A DNA stretch of 64,000 nt from Pandoraea fibrosis (GCF_000807775.2 NZ_CP047385.1:4030001-4094000), one strand, 5' to 3'. Numbered from the stretch's first letter, positions 39,435-49,291 are shown. Numbers and translations are program-made. The notes: a model not told the origin generated them from the sequence alone.

Positions 39435-39685
39435 ACCTTAACTCCCTGCCTAAGCAGTGCCTGCGTACAGTTTTTTTCGGTCGTCGACCGCTTCTGCACA
39501 ACAGGTATACGGCCCCACGCCTCTCGAGAGTTATGAAGTTCCCCCTGCTGTTGGGTCCTCAAGTCGGCAGGTTCAGTCTAGAAGACCGGGGGAGGCACAG
39601 GTATAGCGAAAAACAGCTAATCCGATTGGATGAGTGGTAGCAGTACCTACGCGCAAGTGCGGACAGCGTCACGTGCGCGTCATGC

Positions 39686-40282
39686 TCAGAGCGTATGTCG
39701 GTCGAGGACTGCACGGGCGATGGTGCCGGCATCCACGTATTCCAGCTCACCCCCGACCGGCACGCCTCGTGCGAGTCGGCTCACGCGCAAACCACGGGCC
39801 TTGAGCATCTGTCCGAGGTAGTGGGCGGTGGCTTCGCCTTCGTTGGTGAAGTTGGTGGCAAGCACCACTTCCTTGACCACGCCGTCGGTGGCGCGGCGAA
39901 TCAATTGCTCGAAATGTATCTCGCCCGGTCCCACGCCGTCGAGCGGCGAGAGGTGGCCCATGAGCACGAAATACAGTCCCTTGAAGGTCATCGTCTGCTC
40001 GAGCATGTTCTGGTCGGCGGGGGTTTCCACCACGCACAACAGGCTCGTATCGCGCTCGGGATCGAGACACGTCTCGCAGATTTCGACTTCGGAAAATGTG
40101 TTGCAGCGCGCGCAATGGCGAATCTGCTCGGAGGCATGCACCAGCGCTTCGCCCAGCCGCACCGCGCCTTTGCGGTCGCGTTGCAGCAGGTGGTAAGCAA
40201 TGCGTTGGGCCGACTTCGGACCGACACCCGGCAACGCGCGCAGGGCGTCGACGAGTTCTTGCAGGCTCGAGAGCTGGGGCAT
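39686..40282 (-). CDS. recR: Recombination mediator RecR
   Basis: This 198-residue protein helps load RecA at gaps. It has the helix-hairpin-helix start [24 protein letters not shown] (key part [10 protein letters not shown]), a four-Cys zinc site ([16 protein letters not shown]) and a Toprim domain ([16 protein letters not shown], then [12 protein letters not shown]). Normal length. It follows the YbaB gene by 34 nt in the common dnaX-ybaB-recR order. Confidence 0.96.
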   Translation of the reverse strand: MPQLSSLQELVDALRALPGVGPKSAQRIAYHLLQRDRKGAVRLGEALVHASEQIRHCARCNTFSEVEICETCLDPERDTSLLCVVETPADQNMLEQTMTFKGLYFVLMGHLSPLDGVGPGEIHFEQLIRRATDGVVKEVVLATNFTNEGEATAHYLGQMLKARGLRVSRLARGVPVGGELEYVDAGTIARAVLDRHTL

Positions 40283-40316
40283 GCGTCGTCTTTCTCTTGA
40301 TACGGGCGAGCGATGC

Positions 40317-40643
40317 TCAGAACGGCATCTTGAAGCCCGGCGGCAGCGGCAGACCGGCGGTCAGCCCGCCCATCTTTTCCTGCGCGGTCGCTTCGGCCTT
40401 GCGCACGGCGTCGTTGAACGCCGCCGCCACCAGGTCTTCGAGCATGTCCTTGTCGTCTGCCAGCAGGCTCGGATCGATGGTCACGCGGCGCACGTCGTTC
40501 TTGCACGTCATCACCACCTTGACCAGACCGGCACCCGACTGACCCTCGACTTCGATCTGGGCCAACTGCTCTTGCGCCTTCTTCATGTTTTCCTGCATTT
40601 GCTGAGCCTGTTTCATCAGACCCGCGATGTTTCCTTTCAGCAT
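40317..40643 (-). CDS. YbaB/EbfC family nucleoid-associated protein
   Basis: This 108-residue DNA-binding dimer-forming protein shows the family pattern: [20 protein letters not shown] at the N-terminus, [22 protein letters not shown] in the middle and a Gly/Leu/Pro-rich end ([18 protein letters not shown]). It lies between dnaX and recR as in most bacteria. Confidence 0.95.
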   Translation of the reverse strand: MLKGNIAGLMKQAQQMQENMKKAQEQLAQIEVEGQSGAGLVKVVMTCKNDVRRVTIDPSLLADDKDMLEDLVAAAFNDAVRKAEATAQEKMGGLTAGLPLPPGFKMPF

Positions 40644-40746
40644 CTTGACTCCTGAGTAAATCGTATGAGGGGGCGTGGAGCGTATGTAACGCGCGTTTGG
40701 GAGAAAAATTCGAAAACCCGGTGCCGTTTCGCGATAGCGAATTTGC

Positions 40747-42654
40747 TTATTGTACCGGGCGAATGCTGCCTGGCAGGATCTGCGCGCCGAATTCGTCGAT
40801 CAGTTCACGCACGAGCGGATCGTCGGCAATCGCCTGTTCCGCCGCTCGCTGACGCGCGGCCGCCGCTTCTGCCGCAAGCGATGCAGCCGTCGTGCCCACC
40901 TGCCCCAGTTCGACCTGCAATTGCACGTCGGCACCGAAGTGTTCGCTGAGCACCTGACGCAGCTTGTCGGTCGTGGCTGCGTCGGCCAATTGACGCAGTG
41001 GCACGCGCAAATGCAGGGCTCGCCCGGCCACTTCCGTCAGTTCGCTCTGGAAGGCCAGTTGCTGAGCGAGACCCCGTGCGGGAAGCTCCGCAGCCAGTGC
41101 CGGCCATTCGCCGGTAAAAATCGGCGCGACGCCATCGGCTTCACGGTAGACGCAAGCACGCGGCGGGGCCGCTGGGGCAGGCGCCGGCGTTGCAGACCCG
41201 GCAGGCTCGGGCTCGGGATCGGCCCCTGCCGGCGCATCGTCCGACGCGCGCGACGTGCTGCCGCGGTTCGCACTGGCGGCACCACCGCCGGTGCGCCCTG
41301 CCGTACCCTTTCGCCCGGCGTTGAGCGCAGCCAGCGCGGCGCGGGCGGGCGACATCGGCGCACCGTCGGTCGGCGCGCTGGTGCGGGCCGCCGGGGCGCG
41401 ACGTGCTTCAGGTTGTGCCGCTGGCACCGCAGAAGCGACAGGAGCCGACGATGTCGGAGCGCGCGACGGCTCTGCCATCGGCGCACGCGACGGCGCGGCA
41501 GCCGGTGTTGCGGCGCGAGCCGCGCCAGCCGCTTGCGGCGTGGGCGGCTCGGCAAGCGTGCCGCCGGCGAGTAGCGGCGTGAACGCCGCCATGCGCAGCA
41601 GCGCCATCGAAAAACCGGTGTATTCGTCGGGCGCCAGGCCAAGTTCGCCGCGGGCTCGGGTGGCGATCTGGTAATAGAGCTGGACGGCTTCGGGCGACAA
41701 CGCTTCGGCCAGACGTCGCACGTCCGCCGCTTCGGGCCAGTCGTCGGAAACCGCCTGCGGCGCATATTGCGCCAATGCAATTTTGTGCAGCAGGCTGCCG
41801 AGATCCTGCAATCCGGCAGCAAACGAGAAGCTACGCTCGGCCATTTCGTCGGCCACGGCGAGCAGGTCGGTACGCGACTCGTCCTTCAGGGCATCGAGCA
41901 GGCGCACGAGCACGCTTTGATCGATCGCGCCGAGCATGGCGCGCACGGCGCTCTCGCTCAGCGGACCTGCCGCGTAGGCGATGGCCTGATCGGTGAGCGA
42001 CAACGCGTCGCGCATGCTGCCGCCCGCCGCCTTGGCGAGCAGACGCAACGCCTGCGGCTCGCTCTCGATGCCTTCTTCGCCGAGGATGTTCGTGAGGTGC
42101 GAGACGATGTGCCCTGCCGGCATCTGCTTCAGATTGAATTGCAGGCAGCGCGACAGCACCGTGACCGGAATCTTTTGCGGATCGGTCGTCGCAAGAATGA
42201 ATTTGACGTGTGCGGGCGGCTCTTCCAGCGTCTTGAGCATCGCGTTGAACGCGTGCCCCGTGAGCATGTGCACTTCGTCGATCATGTAGACCTTGAAGCG
42301 TGCATCCGCCGGCGCATAGACCGCCTTTTCGAGCAGCGATGTCATTTCGTCGACACCGCGATTCGAGGCCGCGTCCATTTCCAGGTAGTCGACGAAGCGC
42401 CCTTCATCGATCGCACGGCATGCCTTGCAGACGCCGCACGGCTGCGCCGTGATGCCCGTCTCGCAATTGAGGGCCTTGGCCAGAATGCGCGACAACGTGG
42501 TCTTGCCAACGCCGCGCGTGCCGGTAAACAAATAGGCGTGATGCAGACGCTGTTGCTCGAGCGCGTGCGTCAACGCACGCACGACATGCTCCTGGCCCAC
42601 CAGGGTCGAGAAGCCTTTGGGGCGCCATTTGCGCGCGAGTACTTGATAGGTCAT
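40747..42654 (-). CDS. dnaX: DNA polymerase III subunits gamma/tau
   Basis: This 635-residue clamp-loader ATPase has Walker [10 protein letters not shown], four zinc-binding Cys ([16 protein letters not shown]), DEVHML and the SRC motif SRCLQFNLK. The second half holds a long Pro/Ala-rich linker and the tau C-terminal domain. The ATG at 42654 ([12 protein letters not shown]) is the usual family start; the ORF runs 15 codons further upstream. No slippery sequence for making gamma was found by eye. Confidence 0.96.
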   Translation of the reverse strand: MTYQVLARKWRPKGFSTLVGQEHVVRALTHALEQQRLHHAYLFTGTRGVGKTTLSRILAKALNCETGITAQPCGVCKACRAIDEGRFVDYLEMDAASNRGVDEMTSLLEKAVYAPADARFKVYMIDEVHMLTGHAFNAMLKTLEEPPAHVKFILATTDPQKIPVTVLSRCLQFNLKQMPAGHIVSHLTNILGEEGIESEPQALRLLAKAAGGSMRDALSLTDQAIAYAAGPLSESAVRAMLGAIDQSVLVRLLDALKDESRTDLLAVADEMAERSFSFAAGLQDLGSLLHKIALAQYAPQAVSDDWPEAADVRRLAEALSPEAVQLYYQIATRARGELGLAPDEYTGFSMALLRMAAFTPLLAGGTLAEPPTPQAAGAARAATPAAAPSRAPMAEPSRAPTSSAPVASAVPAAQPEARRAPAARTSAPTDGAPMSPARAALAALNAGRKGTAGRTGGGAASANRGSTSRASDDAPAGADPEPEPAGSATPAPAPAAPPRACVYREADGVAPIFTGEWPALAAELPARGLAQQLAFQSELTEVAGRALHLRVPLRQLADAATTDKLRQVLSEHFGADVQLQVELGQVGTTAASLAAEAAAARQRAAEQAIADDPLVRELIDEFGAQILPGSIRPVQ

Positions 42655-42695
42655 GCCAAATTGTAACAGTTCGGCGGTGGGCTTCCGCACCCGAG

Positions 42696-42938
42696 TCAAC
42701 GCCCGATCAGACGTGTGAAGCCCGTTGAATCCGGCAGGCTATCGGGGCGATAGAAAAAAATGTTGCGCGATTCTACCAAGCCGATCCGGTCCACGCGATA
42801 CGCGGAGAAGCAGTGCTTGCCTTCTTCGCCGGCCGGCATAGGCCGCCAATGGCAATCGCGTCGCGCCCATTCACAATGGCGACGATAGATGGCAGTTTCA
42901 AGCGAGGAAAGAATTTGCGCAGAAGGCGCGGAGAACAT
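42696..42938 (-). CDS. Hypothetical 80-residue protein between ffs and dnaX
   Basis: This frame begins MFSAPSAQILSSLETAIYRR at an ATG at 42938 and ends GFTRLIGR. It is rich in Arg, Cys, Trp and Tyr and has GC-rich third positions for much of its length, so it may be real. Starts upstream would run into the SRP RNA and are rejected. There is no strong ribosome site. No family is recognised. Confidence 0.4.
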   Translation of the reverse strand: MFSAPSAQILSSLETAIYRRHCEWARRDCHWRPMPAGEEGKHCFSAYRVDRIGLVESRNIFFYRPDSLPDSTGFTRLIGR

Positions 42939-42962
42939 CGATAAAACAAGGAGGTAGGTGAC

Positions 42963-43052
42963 GAGCCTGACCCTCGGCACTGGTAGAAAACGGCTGTGGC
43001 TGCTTCGTTCCCGACCTGACCAGATTGGCCGCGCCACCATGCGAGGAGGCCC
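42963..43052 (-). ncRNA. ffs: Bacterial small signal recognition particle RNA (4.5S)
   Basis: The minus strand contains GGTCAGGTCGGGAACGAAGC followed by AGCC, the conserved domain IV loop bound by Ffh. Flanking sequences pair: GGGCCT at the 5' end with AGGCTC at the 3' end, and CTGGT with ACCAG nearer the loop. The position just upstream of dnaX is the usual one in Burkholderiaceae. End points are set by the outer stem and could be off by a few bases. Confidence 0.9.
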
Positions 43053-43063
43053 GTCAGGAACGA

Positions 43064-43098
43064 ATTCTACCAGAGTCGACGCGTCAACAGAAGCGCAA
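43064..43098 (-). promoter_or_regulatory. Probable promoter of the SRP RNA gene
   Basis: TAGAAT lies 11 nt before the 5' stem of the SRP RNA and serves as a -10 box. Upstream, TTCTGT sits 17 nt away as a weak -35 box; TTGACG is present too but only 12 nt away. Confidence 0.4.
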
Positions 43099-43346
43099 TT
43101 TCCGCGAGAGGGTCATAGATGACAGCCCGCCGGCGGTGTCGCGGCACGTGAGGCACTGCGCGCAAGCGTTTGCGATTTCCGCTAAGATGGGCACAAACTG
43201 CATTGGCGCACGCTATTGAAGCACGCGATTGCAGCCTCCATATGGAGAATGCACGCCTGGAAATACTGGGTGACATCTCTAGCGTCGGTGAAAGCGGGTC
43301 GTTTTCGCCGGACGTTTCCGAATAGTCAGACGAGGCAACTTTACTC

Positions 43347-43673
43347 ATGAGCGAACAAATCAAGCACATTTCCGACGCCAGCTTCGACGCGGACGTTTTG
43401 AATTCCGACAAGCCGGTCCTTCTCGATTTCTGGGCAGAATGGTGTGGTCCGTGCAAGATGATTGCCCCGATCCTGGAAGACGTGGCCAAGGAATACGGCG
43501 ACAAGGTGCAGATCGCCAAGATGAACGTCGATGACAACCAGTCAACGCCGGCCAAGTTCGGCATTCGCGGCATCCCGACGCTGATCCTGTTCAAGAATGG
43601 CGCCGTCGCTGGCCAGAAGGTCGGCGCACTGGCCAAGGGTCAACTGACCGCATTCCTCGACCAGCATCTGTAA
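43347..43673 (+). CDS. trxA: Thioredoxin
   Basis: This 108-residue redox protein has the active site WCGPC at residues 32-36, the cis-Pro segment [11 protein letters not shown] and the usual start and end. It reduces disulfides in the cytoplasm. It stands divergent from the SRP RNA gene and 190 nt before rho; trxA-rho is a common pair. Confidence 0.97.
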   Translation: MSEQIKHISDASFDADVLNSDKPVLLDFWAEWCGPCKMIAPILEDVAKEYGDKVQIAKMNVDDNQSTPAKFGIRGIPTLILFKNGAVAGQKVGALAKGQLTAFLDQHL

Positions 43674-43689
43674 TTCTGAGCCGAAGGCA

Positions 43690-43725
43690 GCCGGGGCCTT
43701 TGTCGTCACTGTGCGACACCCCGGC
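43690..43725 (+). terminator. Two-part hairpin after trxA
   Basis: GCCGGGG pairs with CCCCGGC, and inside it GTCG pairs with CGAC around TCACTGTG. No T-run follows, so it may be a Rho-type or weak terminator for trxA. Confidence 0.35.
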
Positions 43726-43746
43726 GCCCAACAATTGGCACAGCGC

Positions 43747-43774
43747 TTGCGCCCCGCGCTGCTTGCTATATAAT
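43747..43774 (+). promoter_or_regulatory. Sigma-70 promoter of rho
   Basis: TTGCGC (43747-43752) and a perfect TATAAT (43769-43774) are 16 nt apart, about 90 nt before the rho start codon. The long leader agrees with the autoregulated rho leaders known elsewhere. Confidence 0.65.
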
Positions 43775-43863
43775 CCGGCGAAAAGCATCCCAAAGTTCTT
43801 CGAGCGTTCGCTCATCTTTTTTCCCTGATCATTCACTTGTCGTCCAATGGACGGCACCTCCGT

Positions 43864-45126
43864 ATGCATTTATCCGAACTAAAGTCCCAGCACGTCTCCG
43901 AACTGCTTGAAATGGCGAATGGTCTCGAGATCGAGAACGCCAACCGCCTTCGCAAGCAGGAGCTGATGTTCGCCATTCTGAAGAAGCGCGCAAAGACCGG
44001 CGAAACCATCTATGGCGACGGTACGCTCGAGGTGCTGCCGGATGGCTTCGGTTTCCTGCGCTCGCCCGAGACGTCGTATCTGGCCAGCACGGACGATATC
44101 TATATCAGCCCGTCGCAGATCCGTCGTTTCAACCTGCATACCGGAGACACGATCGAAGGGGAAGTGCGCACGCCGAAGGACGGCGAGCGTTATTTCGCGC
44201 TGGTGAAGGTCGACAAAGTCAACGACCATCCGCCCGAGGCCTCGAAACATAAGATCATGTTCGAGAACCTCACGCCGCTGCACCCGAACAAGCCGCTGCT
44301 GCTCGAGCGCGACATTCGCGGTGAAGAGAACGTGACGGGCCGCATCATCGACATGATCGCCCCGATCGGCAAGGGTCAGCGCGGTCTGCTCGTGGCCTCG
44401 CCGAAGTCGGGTAAGACCGTGATGCTGCAGCACATCGCTCACGCGATTGCCACCAACCATCCGGAAGCCAAGCTTTTCGTGCTGCTCATCGACGAGCGCC
44501 CGGAAGAAGTGACCGAAATGCAGCGTTCGGTGAAAGGCGAAGTGGTCGCTTCGACGTTCGACGAACCTGCCACGCGTCACGTGCAGGTTGCCGAAATGGT
44601 GATCGAGAAGGCCAAGCGCCTGATCGAAATGAAGCAGGACGTGATTATTCTGCTCGACTCGATCACGCGTCTGGCTCGCGCCTACAACACCGTGATCCCG
44701 GCATCGGGCAAAGTGCTCACCGGCGGTGTGGACGCCAATGCACTGCAACGTCCGAAGCGCTTCTTCGGTGCTGCACGTAACGTCGAAGAAGGCGGTTCGC
44801 TCACGATCATCGCCACGGCGCTGATTGAAACCGGCAGCCGCATGGATGACGTGATTTACGAAGAATTCAAGGGCACCGGCAACATGGAAGTGCACCTTGA
44901 GCGCCGCCTTGCGGAAAAGCGCGTCTACCCGGCGATCAACCTGAACAAGTCGGGCACGCGTCGCGAAGAACTGCTCATCAAGCCGGAAATCCTGCAAAAG
45001 ATCTGGGTGCTGCGCAAGCTCATCTACGATATGGACGAGGCCGAAGCGATGGAATTCCTGCTTGGCAAGATCAAGCAGACGAAGAACAACGCAGAGTTCT
45101 TCGACCTGATGCGCCGCGGCGGCTGA
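43864..45126 (+). CDS. rho: Transcription termination factor Rho
   Basis: This 420-residue hexameric RNA helicase has an N-terminal RNA-binding domain ([18 protein letters not shown], then [13 protein letters not shown]), a P-loop ATPase (VASPKSGKT, 178-186) and the Q- and R-loop parts with [13 protein letters not shown] near the end. The ATG at 43864 is the family start; nine codons upstream are rejected. In many relatives rpmE follows; here a terminator and a TPR gene follow. Confidence 0.97.
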   Translation: MHLSELKSQHVSELLEMANGLEIENANRLRKQELMFAILKKRAKTGETIYGDGTLEVLPDGFGFLRSPETSYLASTDDIYISPSQIRRFNLHTGDTIEGEVRTPKDGERYFALVKVDKVNDHPPEASKHKIMFENLTPLHPNKPLLLERDIRGEENVTGRIIDMIAPIGKGQRGLLVASPKSGKTVMLQHIAHAIATNHPEAKLFVLLIDERPEEVTEMQRSVKGEVVASTFDEPATRHVQVAEMVIEKAKRLIEMKQDVIILLDSITRLARAYNTVIPASGKVLTGGVDANALQRPKRFFGAARNVEEGGSLTIIATALIETGSRMDDVIYEEFKGTGNMEVHLERRLAEKRVYPAINLNKSGTRREELLIKPEILQKIWVLRKLIYDMDEAEAMEFLLGKIKQTKNNAEFFDLMRRGG

Positions 45127-45147
45127 TTTCGCCCCGCGCATCCAGTG

Positions 45148-45177
45148 AAAAAGCCGCGACGAATGTCGCGGCTTTTT
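45148..45177 (+). terminator. Rho-independent terminator after rho
   Basis: AAAAAGCCGCGAC and GTCGCGGCTTTTT form a perfect stem around GAAT, with T and A runs on both sides, so it may work in both directions. Confidence 0.85.
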
Positions 45178-45356
45178 CATTACGGCGCATCGTCGGCGGC
45201 CCCGCCCCTGCCTGTTTCCCGCCCGTTTCAGCATCACCGCAAGCCCCTGCCGGCGCGGTGCGGGCTGTCACGATGACTGTTATATGATGGGACGGTACCG
45301 TGCGCAGGCCGCCGGCACGCCTTCCCCCCAAAGCTGTTCCCGAAGGAGAAATTGCA

Positions 45357-46364
45357 ATGTCCGAGCAAGACGAATTGATGGCGGAAGCCTTTGCCCACCT
45401 CGAAGCCGGCGATCCTGAGTCGGCGCTGGAGATCGGCAAACGGCTCGAGTCGATGCAGTACTCGGGCGCCTATGAGGTGCAGGCAATGGCCTACGCCGAC
45501 ATGGACGAAATGGAACAGGCGGTGGCCGTACTCGAAGCCGGCGTTGCCCATGCACCGGGCGTCTGGCTGCTCTGGCAACTGCTTGGCAATTACCGCTCCG
45601 ATCTCGGACGCTTCCCCGCCGCCATCGAGGCCTATGAGGCCGCAGGCAACTGCGCGCCCGATGAAGACCTCGTGATCGTCGACTTCAATCACGCCAACGC
45701 CCTCGCCCGCCATGGCGACTTTGCGTCGGCGCAGACGCGTCTCGATCGAGTGCTCGAAAGCCCGCACCTGGCGCAGGCCGGTCGCGCCTTCATCGAAAAT
45801 GCCATTGCTCTGCGCATGCATCTGTTCAATGCGCAAGGCGAGCCCAAAGCTGCCATTGCCACCTATGAGGCACTGCACAAGCAGGAGCCCGACGACGAAG
45901 GCAGCAATGTCTCGATGGCCGACGTCGTCGCCGAGCTGTCGCTGGCTTACAAGCAGTCGGGCGAGAACGACAAGGCGCTCGCCTCAGCGCTGGAGGCCGT
46001 GCAGTTGTACAAGTGGAGTGACGCGGCCCTGTGGGCACTGCGTGCTGCGCGCGACGCGCAATCGGACACCGCACGCGGAATGCATCTGATCGTGGAGGGC
46101 CAGTGGTACGAGCCGCTGGAAGATGAGGACCCGGACGGCCCTGCGCCGGAGTTCGTGACGACCTACGATGTTGTCGCCGACGATGAAGCTGAAGCGTTGC
46201 GCCTGATCGCCGAATGCGAGCCGCCGCAAGTCCGCGAATCGCTTCGCATCGTAGAGACGCACCCTGTCGATCATGAAGACGAGTCGCCCATGCCGTACAA
46301 GGGTGTGTATGCCACGGGCGATTACCACATGTACCAGCCGGGCGAAGAGGAAGACGTCGCCTGA
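45357..46364 (+). CDS. Tetratricopeptide repeat protein of unknown role
   Basis: This 335-residue acidic protein lacks a signal peptide and is built of TPR-like helix pairs (AFAHLEAGDPESALEIGKRL, AVAVLEAGVAHAPGVWLLWQ, ALASALEAVQLYKW). The last 80 residues are not TPR and are rich in Asp, Glu and Pro. The ATG at 45357 has AAGGAG eight nt upstream. It stands alone between two hairpin regions. No specific function is recognised. Confidence 0.8.
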   Translation: MSEQDELMAEAFAHLEAGDPESALEIGKRLESMQYSGAYEVQAMAYADMDEMEQAVAVLEAGVAHAPGVWLLWQLLGNYRSDLGRFPAAIEAYEAAGNCAPDEDLVIVDFNHANALARHGDFASAQTRLDRVLESPHLAQAGRAFIENAIALRMHLFNAQGEPKAAIATYEALHKQEPDDEGSNVSMADVVAELSLAYKQSGENDKALASALEAVQLYKWSDAALWALRAARDAQSDTARGMHLIVEGQWYEPLEDEDPDGPAPEFVTTYDVVADDEAEALRLIAECEPPQVRESLRIVETHPVDHEDESPMPYKGVYATGDYHMYQPGEEEDVA

Positions 46365-46684
46365 CGAGTCACCCCGGCTGACGGCGAATCACAAAGCCGT
46401 CAGCTACGACAAACAAAAAATGGGCACCGGAGCTGAAACACCCCCAAAAGTTGGAAAACATCCAGCTGGGGGGATAGATCAGCGACCGCGTGCCCATTTT
46501 TGCGCCCACCGGGCGTTGGCAGAGACGGATCGGGGCTCCTTTCTGCAGCGAGTTGGGTTTATGTCTGAGAGGCGGAAAGGGGCCCCGATCCGTCTGAGGG
46601 GAGGTGTTTATCGCCCCCCGAAGAGGCAGGGGGCAGGGAGACAGGGAAGCAGAAGACGGAAAGCAGCCGCCCCTGCCCGCCAGC
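46365..46684. repeat. Convergent intergenic region with three inverted repeats
   Basis: The 320 nt between the TPR gene and the leftward iron-binding gene hold CTGACGGC/GCCGTCAG at 46378-46403, a 12-bp pair AAAAATGGGCAC/GTGCCCATTTTT at 46416-46501 enclosing an inner hairpin (46441-46473), and a 21-bp near-perfect pair at 46523-46543 and 46575-46595 (AGACGGATCGGGGC core). The middle one has A and T runs and may act as a two-way terminator. The large one has no T-run and a 31-nt loop. No gene is seen. Confidence 0.6.
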
Positions 46685-47740
46685 TTATTTATAGCCAGCG
46701 CGATCCAGAATGCGCTGCGCTTCCGGCAGGTTCTTCGCGATCGTGCCGATCGGCACGTCTTCCGCCTTGAAGTCGCCCAGAGCGGCGAGTGCCGGATTAT
46801 CGACCTTGGTCGTCGTCACTGCGGGCCACTCGTTGTTACCGTTGGCGAAGTATTGCTGAGCTTCATCGCTCGCCAGGTACTCGAGGAATTTCACGGCGTT
46901 GGCGTGGTTCGGCGCGTGCTTGGCGACACCGGCGCCCGCCACATTCACGTGGGTCCCCTTACCTGCCTGATCCGGCCAGATGAAGCCGACCTTCGACATG
47001 AGGGCCTTGTCTTCCGGCTTGTCGGAGCGTGCCATGCGCACGTAGTAGTAAGAGTTCGCCAGCGCCACACCGCACTCGCCGGTCGCAACGGCCTTGATCT
47101 GGTCGGTGTCGCCGCCGCGCGGCGCGCGGGCGAAGTTCGCCACCATGCCTTCGGCCCACTTCTGCGTCGCTTGAGCGCCTTCGCGGGCGATCAGTGCACC
47201 GACCAGCGAGAGCATGTACGGGTGCGAGCCCGAGCGCGTGCAGACCTGCCCCTTGTGCGACGGTTCCGCGAGCGATGCATACGTTTGCACCGTCTTCGGG
47301 TCGACCTTGTCCTTGTTGTAGACGATCACGCGAGCGCGTGTCGAAAAGCCGTACCAGTCCGTACCTGCCTTGGTGCTGGCAGCGTGCAGCTTGGACGGAA
47401 TGCGGGTGTCGAGTGTGGCCGACTTGGTCGGCTGGAACAGCCCGGCTTCGTCGGCTTTCGCCAGACGAGCCGCGTCGACCATCAGGATGACGTCCGCCGG
47501 ACTCTTTGCACCCTCGCTCTTCAGACGCTCCAGCAATGCTGCGTCATCTGCCTCAATGCGATTGATCTTGATACCGGTTTGCTTGGTGAATGTGCCGAAA
47601 AGTTGCTCGTCGGTTTGATAGTGACGTGCCGAGTACAAATTCAGCACGCCATTGGTATCCGCTTGTGCGCCGAATGCCGCCGCCATCGTCGTGCCGAGCA
47701 CCGTCAGTCGCGCCAATTTACCGATCGTCTTCGCCTTCAT
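46685..47740 (-). CDS. Ferric iron ABC transporter substrate-binding protein (FbpA/FutA type)
   Basis: This 351-residue periplasmic protein has a signal peptide (about 1-27, GAQA then DT). It matches the class that binds bare ferric iron: NLYSARHYQTDEQLF near the N-terminus and the paired Tyr in LANSYYYVRM supply ligands. The ATG at 47740 follows GGGG; the longer frame is rejected. It has no permease or ATPase beside it, so it must work with one encoded elsewhere. A Fur-like site lies over its promoter. Confidence 0.9.
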   Translation of the reverse strand: MKAKTIGKLARLTVLGTTMAAAFGAQADTNGVLNLYSARHYQTDEQLFGTFTKQTGIKINRIEADDAALLERLKSEGAKSPADVILMVDAARLAKADEAGLFQPTKSATLDTRIPSKLHAASTKAGTDWYGFSTRARVIVYNKDKVDPKTVQTYASLAEPSHKGQVCTRSGSHPYMLSLVGALIAREGAQATQKWAEGMVANFARAPRGGDTDQIKAVATGECGVALANSYYYVRMARSDKPEDKALMSKVGFIWPDQAGKGTHVNVAGAGVAKHAPNHANAVKFLEYLASDEAQQYFANGNNEWPAVTTTKVDNPALAALGDFKAEDVPIGTIAKNLPEAQRILDRAGYK

Positions 47741-47778
47741 GGGCCATTCCCCGCAGTCGTAGTTTCGTAGAGAGGAAC

Positions 47779-47807
47779 AGCATAATGAAAAACATCCATT
47801 AACGCAA
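47779..47807 (-). promoter_or_regulatory. Sigma-70 promoter of the iron-binding protein gene
   Basis: On the minus strand TTGCGT (plus 47802-47807) and TATGCT (plus 47779-47784) are 17 nt apart, about 40 nt before the start codon. Confidence 0.6.
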
Positions 47808-47825
47808 ATGATTCCCATTCGCATT
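47803..47825 (-). promoter_or_regulatory. Fur-box-like operator
   Basis: The minus strand reads AATGCGAATGGGAATCATTTG, close to the A/T-rich GATAATGATAATCATTATC pattern with the core GAAT-x-GGAATCATT. It covers the -35 box, so iron-bound Fur would block transcription. The gene is for iron uptake, which agrees. Confidence 0.6.
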
Positions 47826-48244
47826 AGTTTCGATATTCACTATCGAAAACCGATAGGCGTTGGTGCATGGAATTTGCAGCGACGAGGCTGCGAGGCGAAG
47901 AGACGTTCGGCTCGCCGGGGCCGTCGGGCTGCCGAGCAAAAAAGCGGTGGCACCGGCGAATGACGATGCGCTGCGTGGGTTGCGGCTGATAAGACGGGCG
48001 ACAGCGAGAAAGGTTCCACTGCGGGTGCCCGCACATTGATATCCCCCTCGAAAAGTGAACTGAATTACTCCCCCACCGCTCCAATCGCCGTAAAATTGCG
48101 CGTCGACGCGTGCCGGTAGCCCCCCCATCCTGATGATCAACGGCACCGCGAGCGTCAGTCCTGCCCTGCCGGAGTTTCCCCTTGTTGTCCTTGATTCGAA
48201 TCTTGCGCCGTGCGCTCACACCGACCGCCGACGGCGCCCCCACT

Positions 48245-49291
48245 ATGTCGTCTTCCGCCCTGCCCGCCCTCGCACCAACGCGACGCTGGCTTGTTACGTC
48301 CCCGCGCACTGCACTGGGCACCCTCGCCATGGCCGCTGTGCTGGCCGGATGCGCCAGCGCCCCGCGGGTCGACTCGCAGGGCAACGTCCCTGTTGCACCC
48401 ACCAGCCCCGTACCGCCCGTTGCGCAGACCCCGACAGTCCCCGCCACACCAATCGCCCCGCCGAAGGTCGTGCGACCGTTGAAAATCGGCCTGGCACTCG
48501 GGGGCGGCGCAGCGCGTGGCTTCGCCCATGTGGGGGTGATCAAGGCGCTCGAAGCCCGGGGCATTCACGCCGACATCGTCGTCGGCACCAGTGCCGGCAG
48601 CGTTGTCGGCGCGATGTACGCCTCCGGGTTAAACGGCTTCCAGCTCAATCGCCTGGCCTCGACGATGGATGAAGCGTCGATCAGCGACTGGACGATGCCC
48701 TTCCGCTCGCGCGGCATGCTGCGCGGCGAGGCTTTGCAGTCCTACGTCAACAAGATTCTCAAGGATCGTCCGATCGAACAGATGCCGCGTCAGTTGGGCA
48801 TCGTGGCGACCGACTTGCAGAGCGGCGCGCCGATTTTGTTCCGGCGCGGCAATACCGGACAGGCCGTGCGTGCGTCGAGCAGTGTGCCGGGCGTGTTTGA
48901 GCCCGTGCATATCGGCTCGCGCGATTACGTCGACGGTGGCCTCGTCGCCCCCGTGCCGGCCGAATATGCTCGCCAGATGGGGGCCGACTTCGTGATTGCG
49001 GTCGACATCTCCGCCAACCCGACGGCGCAAGCCACGCAGGGCCAGTTCGACATCCTCATGCAGACGTTCACGATCATGGGACAGTCGATCAAGCAGTACG
49101 AGCTGGAGAAGAATGCCGACGTCGTGATTCGTCCGTCGCTGGCAAAGATGGCCGCTTCCGACTTTCAGGGCCGCAACCGGGCCATTCTGGCCGGTGAGGA
49201 GGCCGTTGCGAAGCTGTGGCCGGAGATCCAGCGCAAGCTCGCCGAAGCGCAGACGGACGCCACGCGCGGCATGCCCCAGGCGTCGCGCTGA
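48245..49291 (+). CDS. Patatin-like phospholipase lipoprotein (RssA-like)
   Basis: This 348-residue protein starts at an ATG at 48245 and has a lipobox LAGC at residues 33-36, so it is a lipoprotein with a Pro-rich spacer. The patatin domain follows: oxyanion loop GGGAARG (86-92), nucleophile Ser in GTSAG (114-118) and the catalytic Asp in YVDGGLVAPVP. It would hydrolyse acyl esters at the envelope. A TTG at 48182 could extend it by 21 residues. A strong terminator follows. Confidence 0.88.
   Translation: MSSSALPALAPTRRWLVTSPRTALGTLAMAAVLAGCASAPRVDSQGNVPVAPTSPVPPVAQTPTVPATPIAPPKVVRPLKIGLALGGGAARGFAHVGVIKALEARGIHADIVVGTSAGSVVGAMYASGLNGFQLNRLASTMDEASISDWTMPFRSRGMLRGEALQSYVNKILKDRPIEQMPRQLGIVATDLQSGAPILFRRGNTGQAVRASSSVPGVFEPVHIGSRDYVDGGLVAPVPAEYARQMGADFVIAVDISANPTAQATQGQFDILMQTFTIMGQSIKQYELEKNADVVIRPSLAKMAASDFQGRNRAILAGEEAVAKLWPEIQRKLAEAQTDATRGMPQASR

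Larger units (their letters stand above)
47741..48244. other. Divergent region between the iron-binding and patatin genes
   Basis: This 504-nt gap holds the promoter and Fur-like site at its left end and a perfect inverted repeat TTTCGATA-N5-TATCGAAA at 47828-47848. The remaining 400 nt up to the patatin gene show no gene by codon use; its promoter was not identified. Confidence 0.45.

Noticed and set aside
42939..43040. N-terminal extension of the small frame near dnaX
   Set aside because: It runs through the conserved core of the SRP RNA gene.
43736..43750. TGGCACAGCGCTTGC upstream of rho, a near match to a sigma-54 promoter
   Set aside because: It overlaps a good sigma-70 promoter (TTGCGC-N16-TATAAT) of a housekeeping gene and has no activator site or context. 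I treat it as chance.
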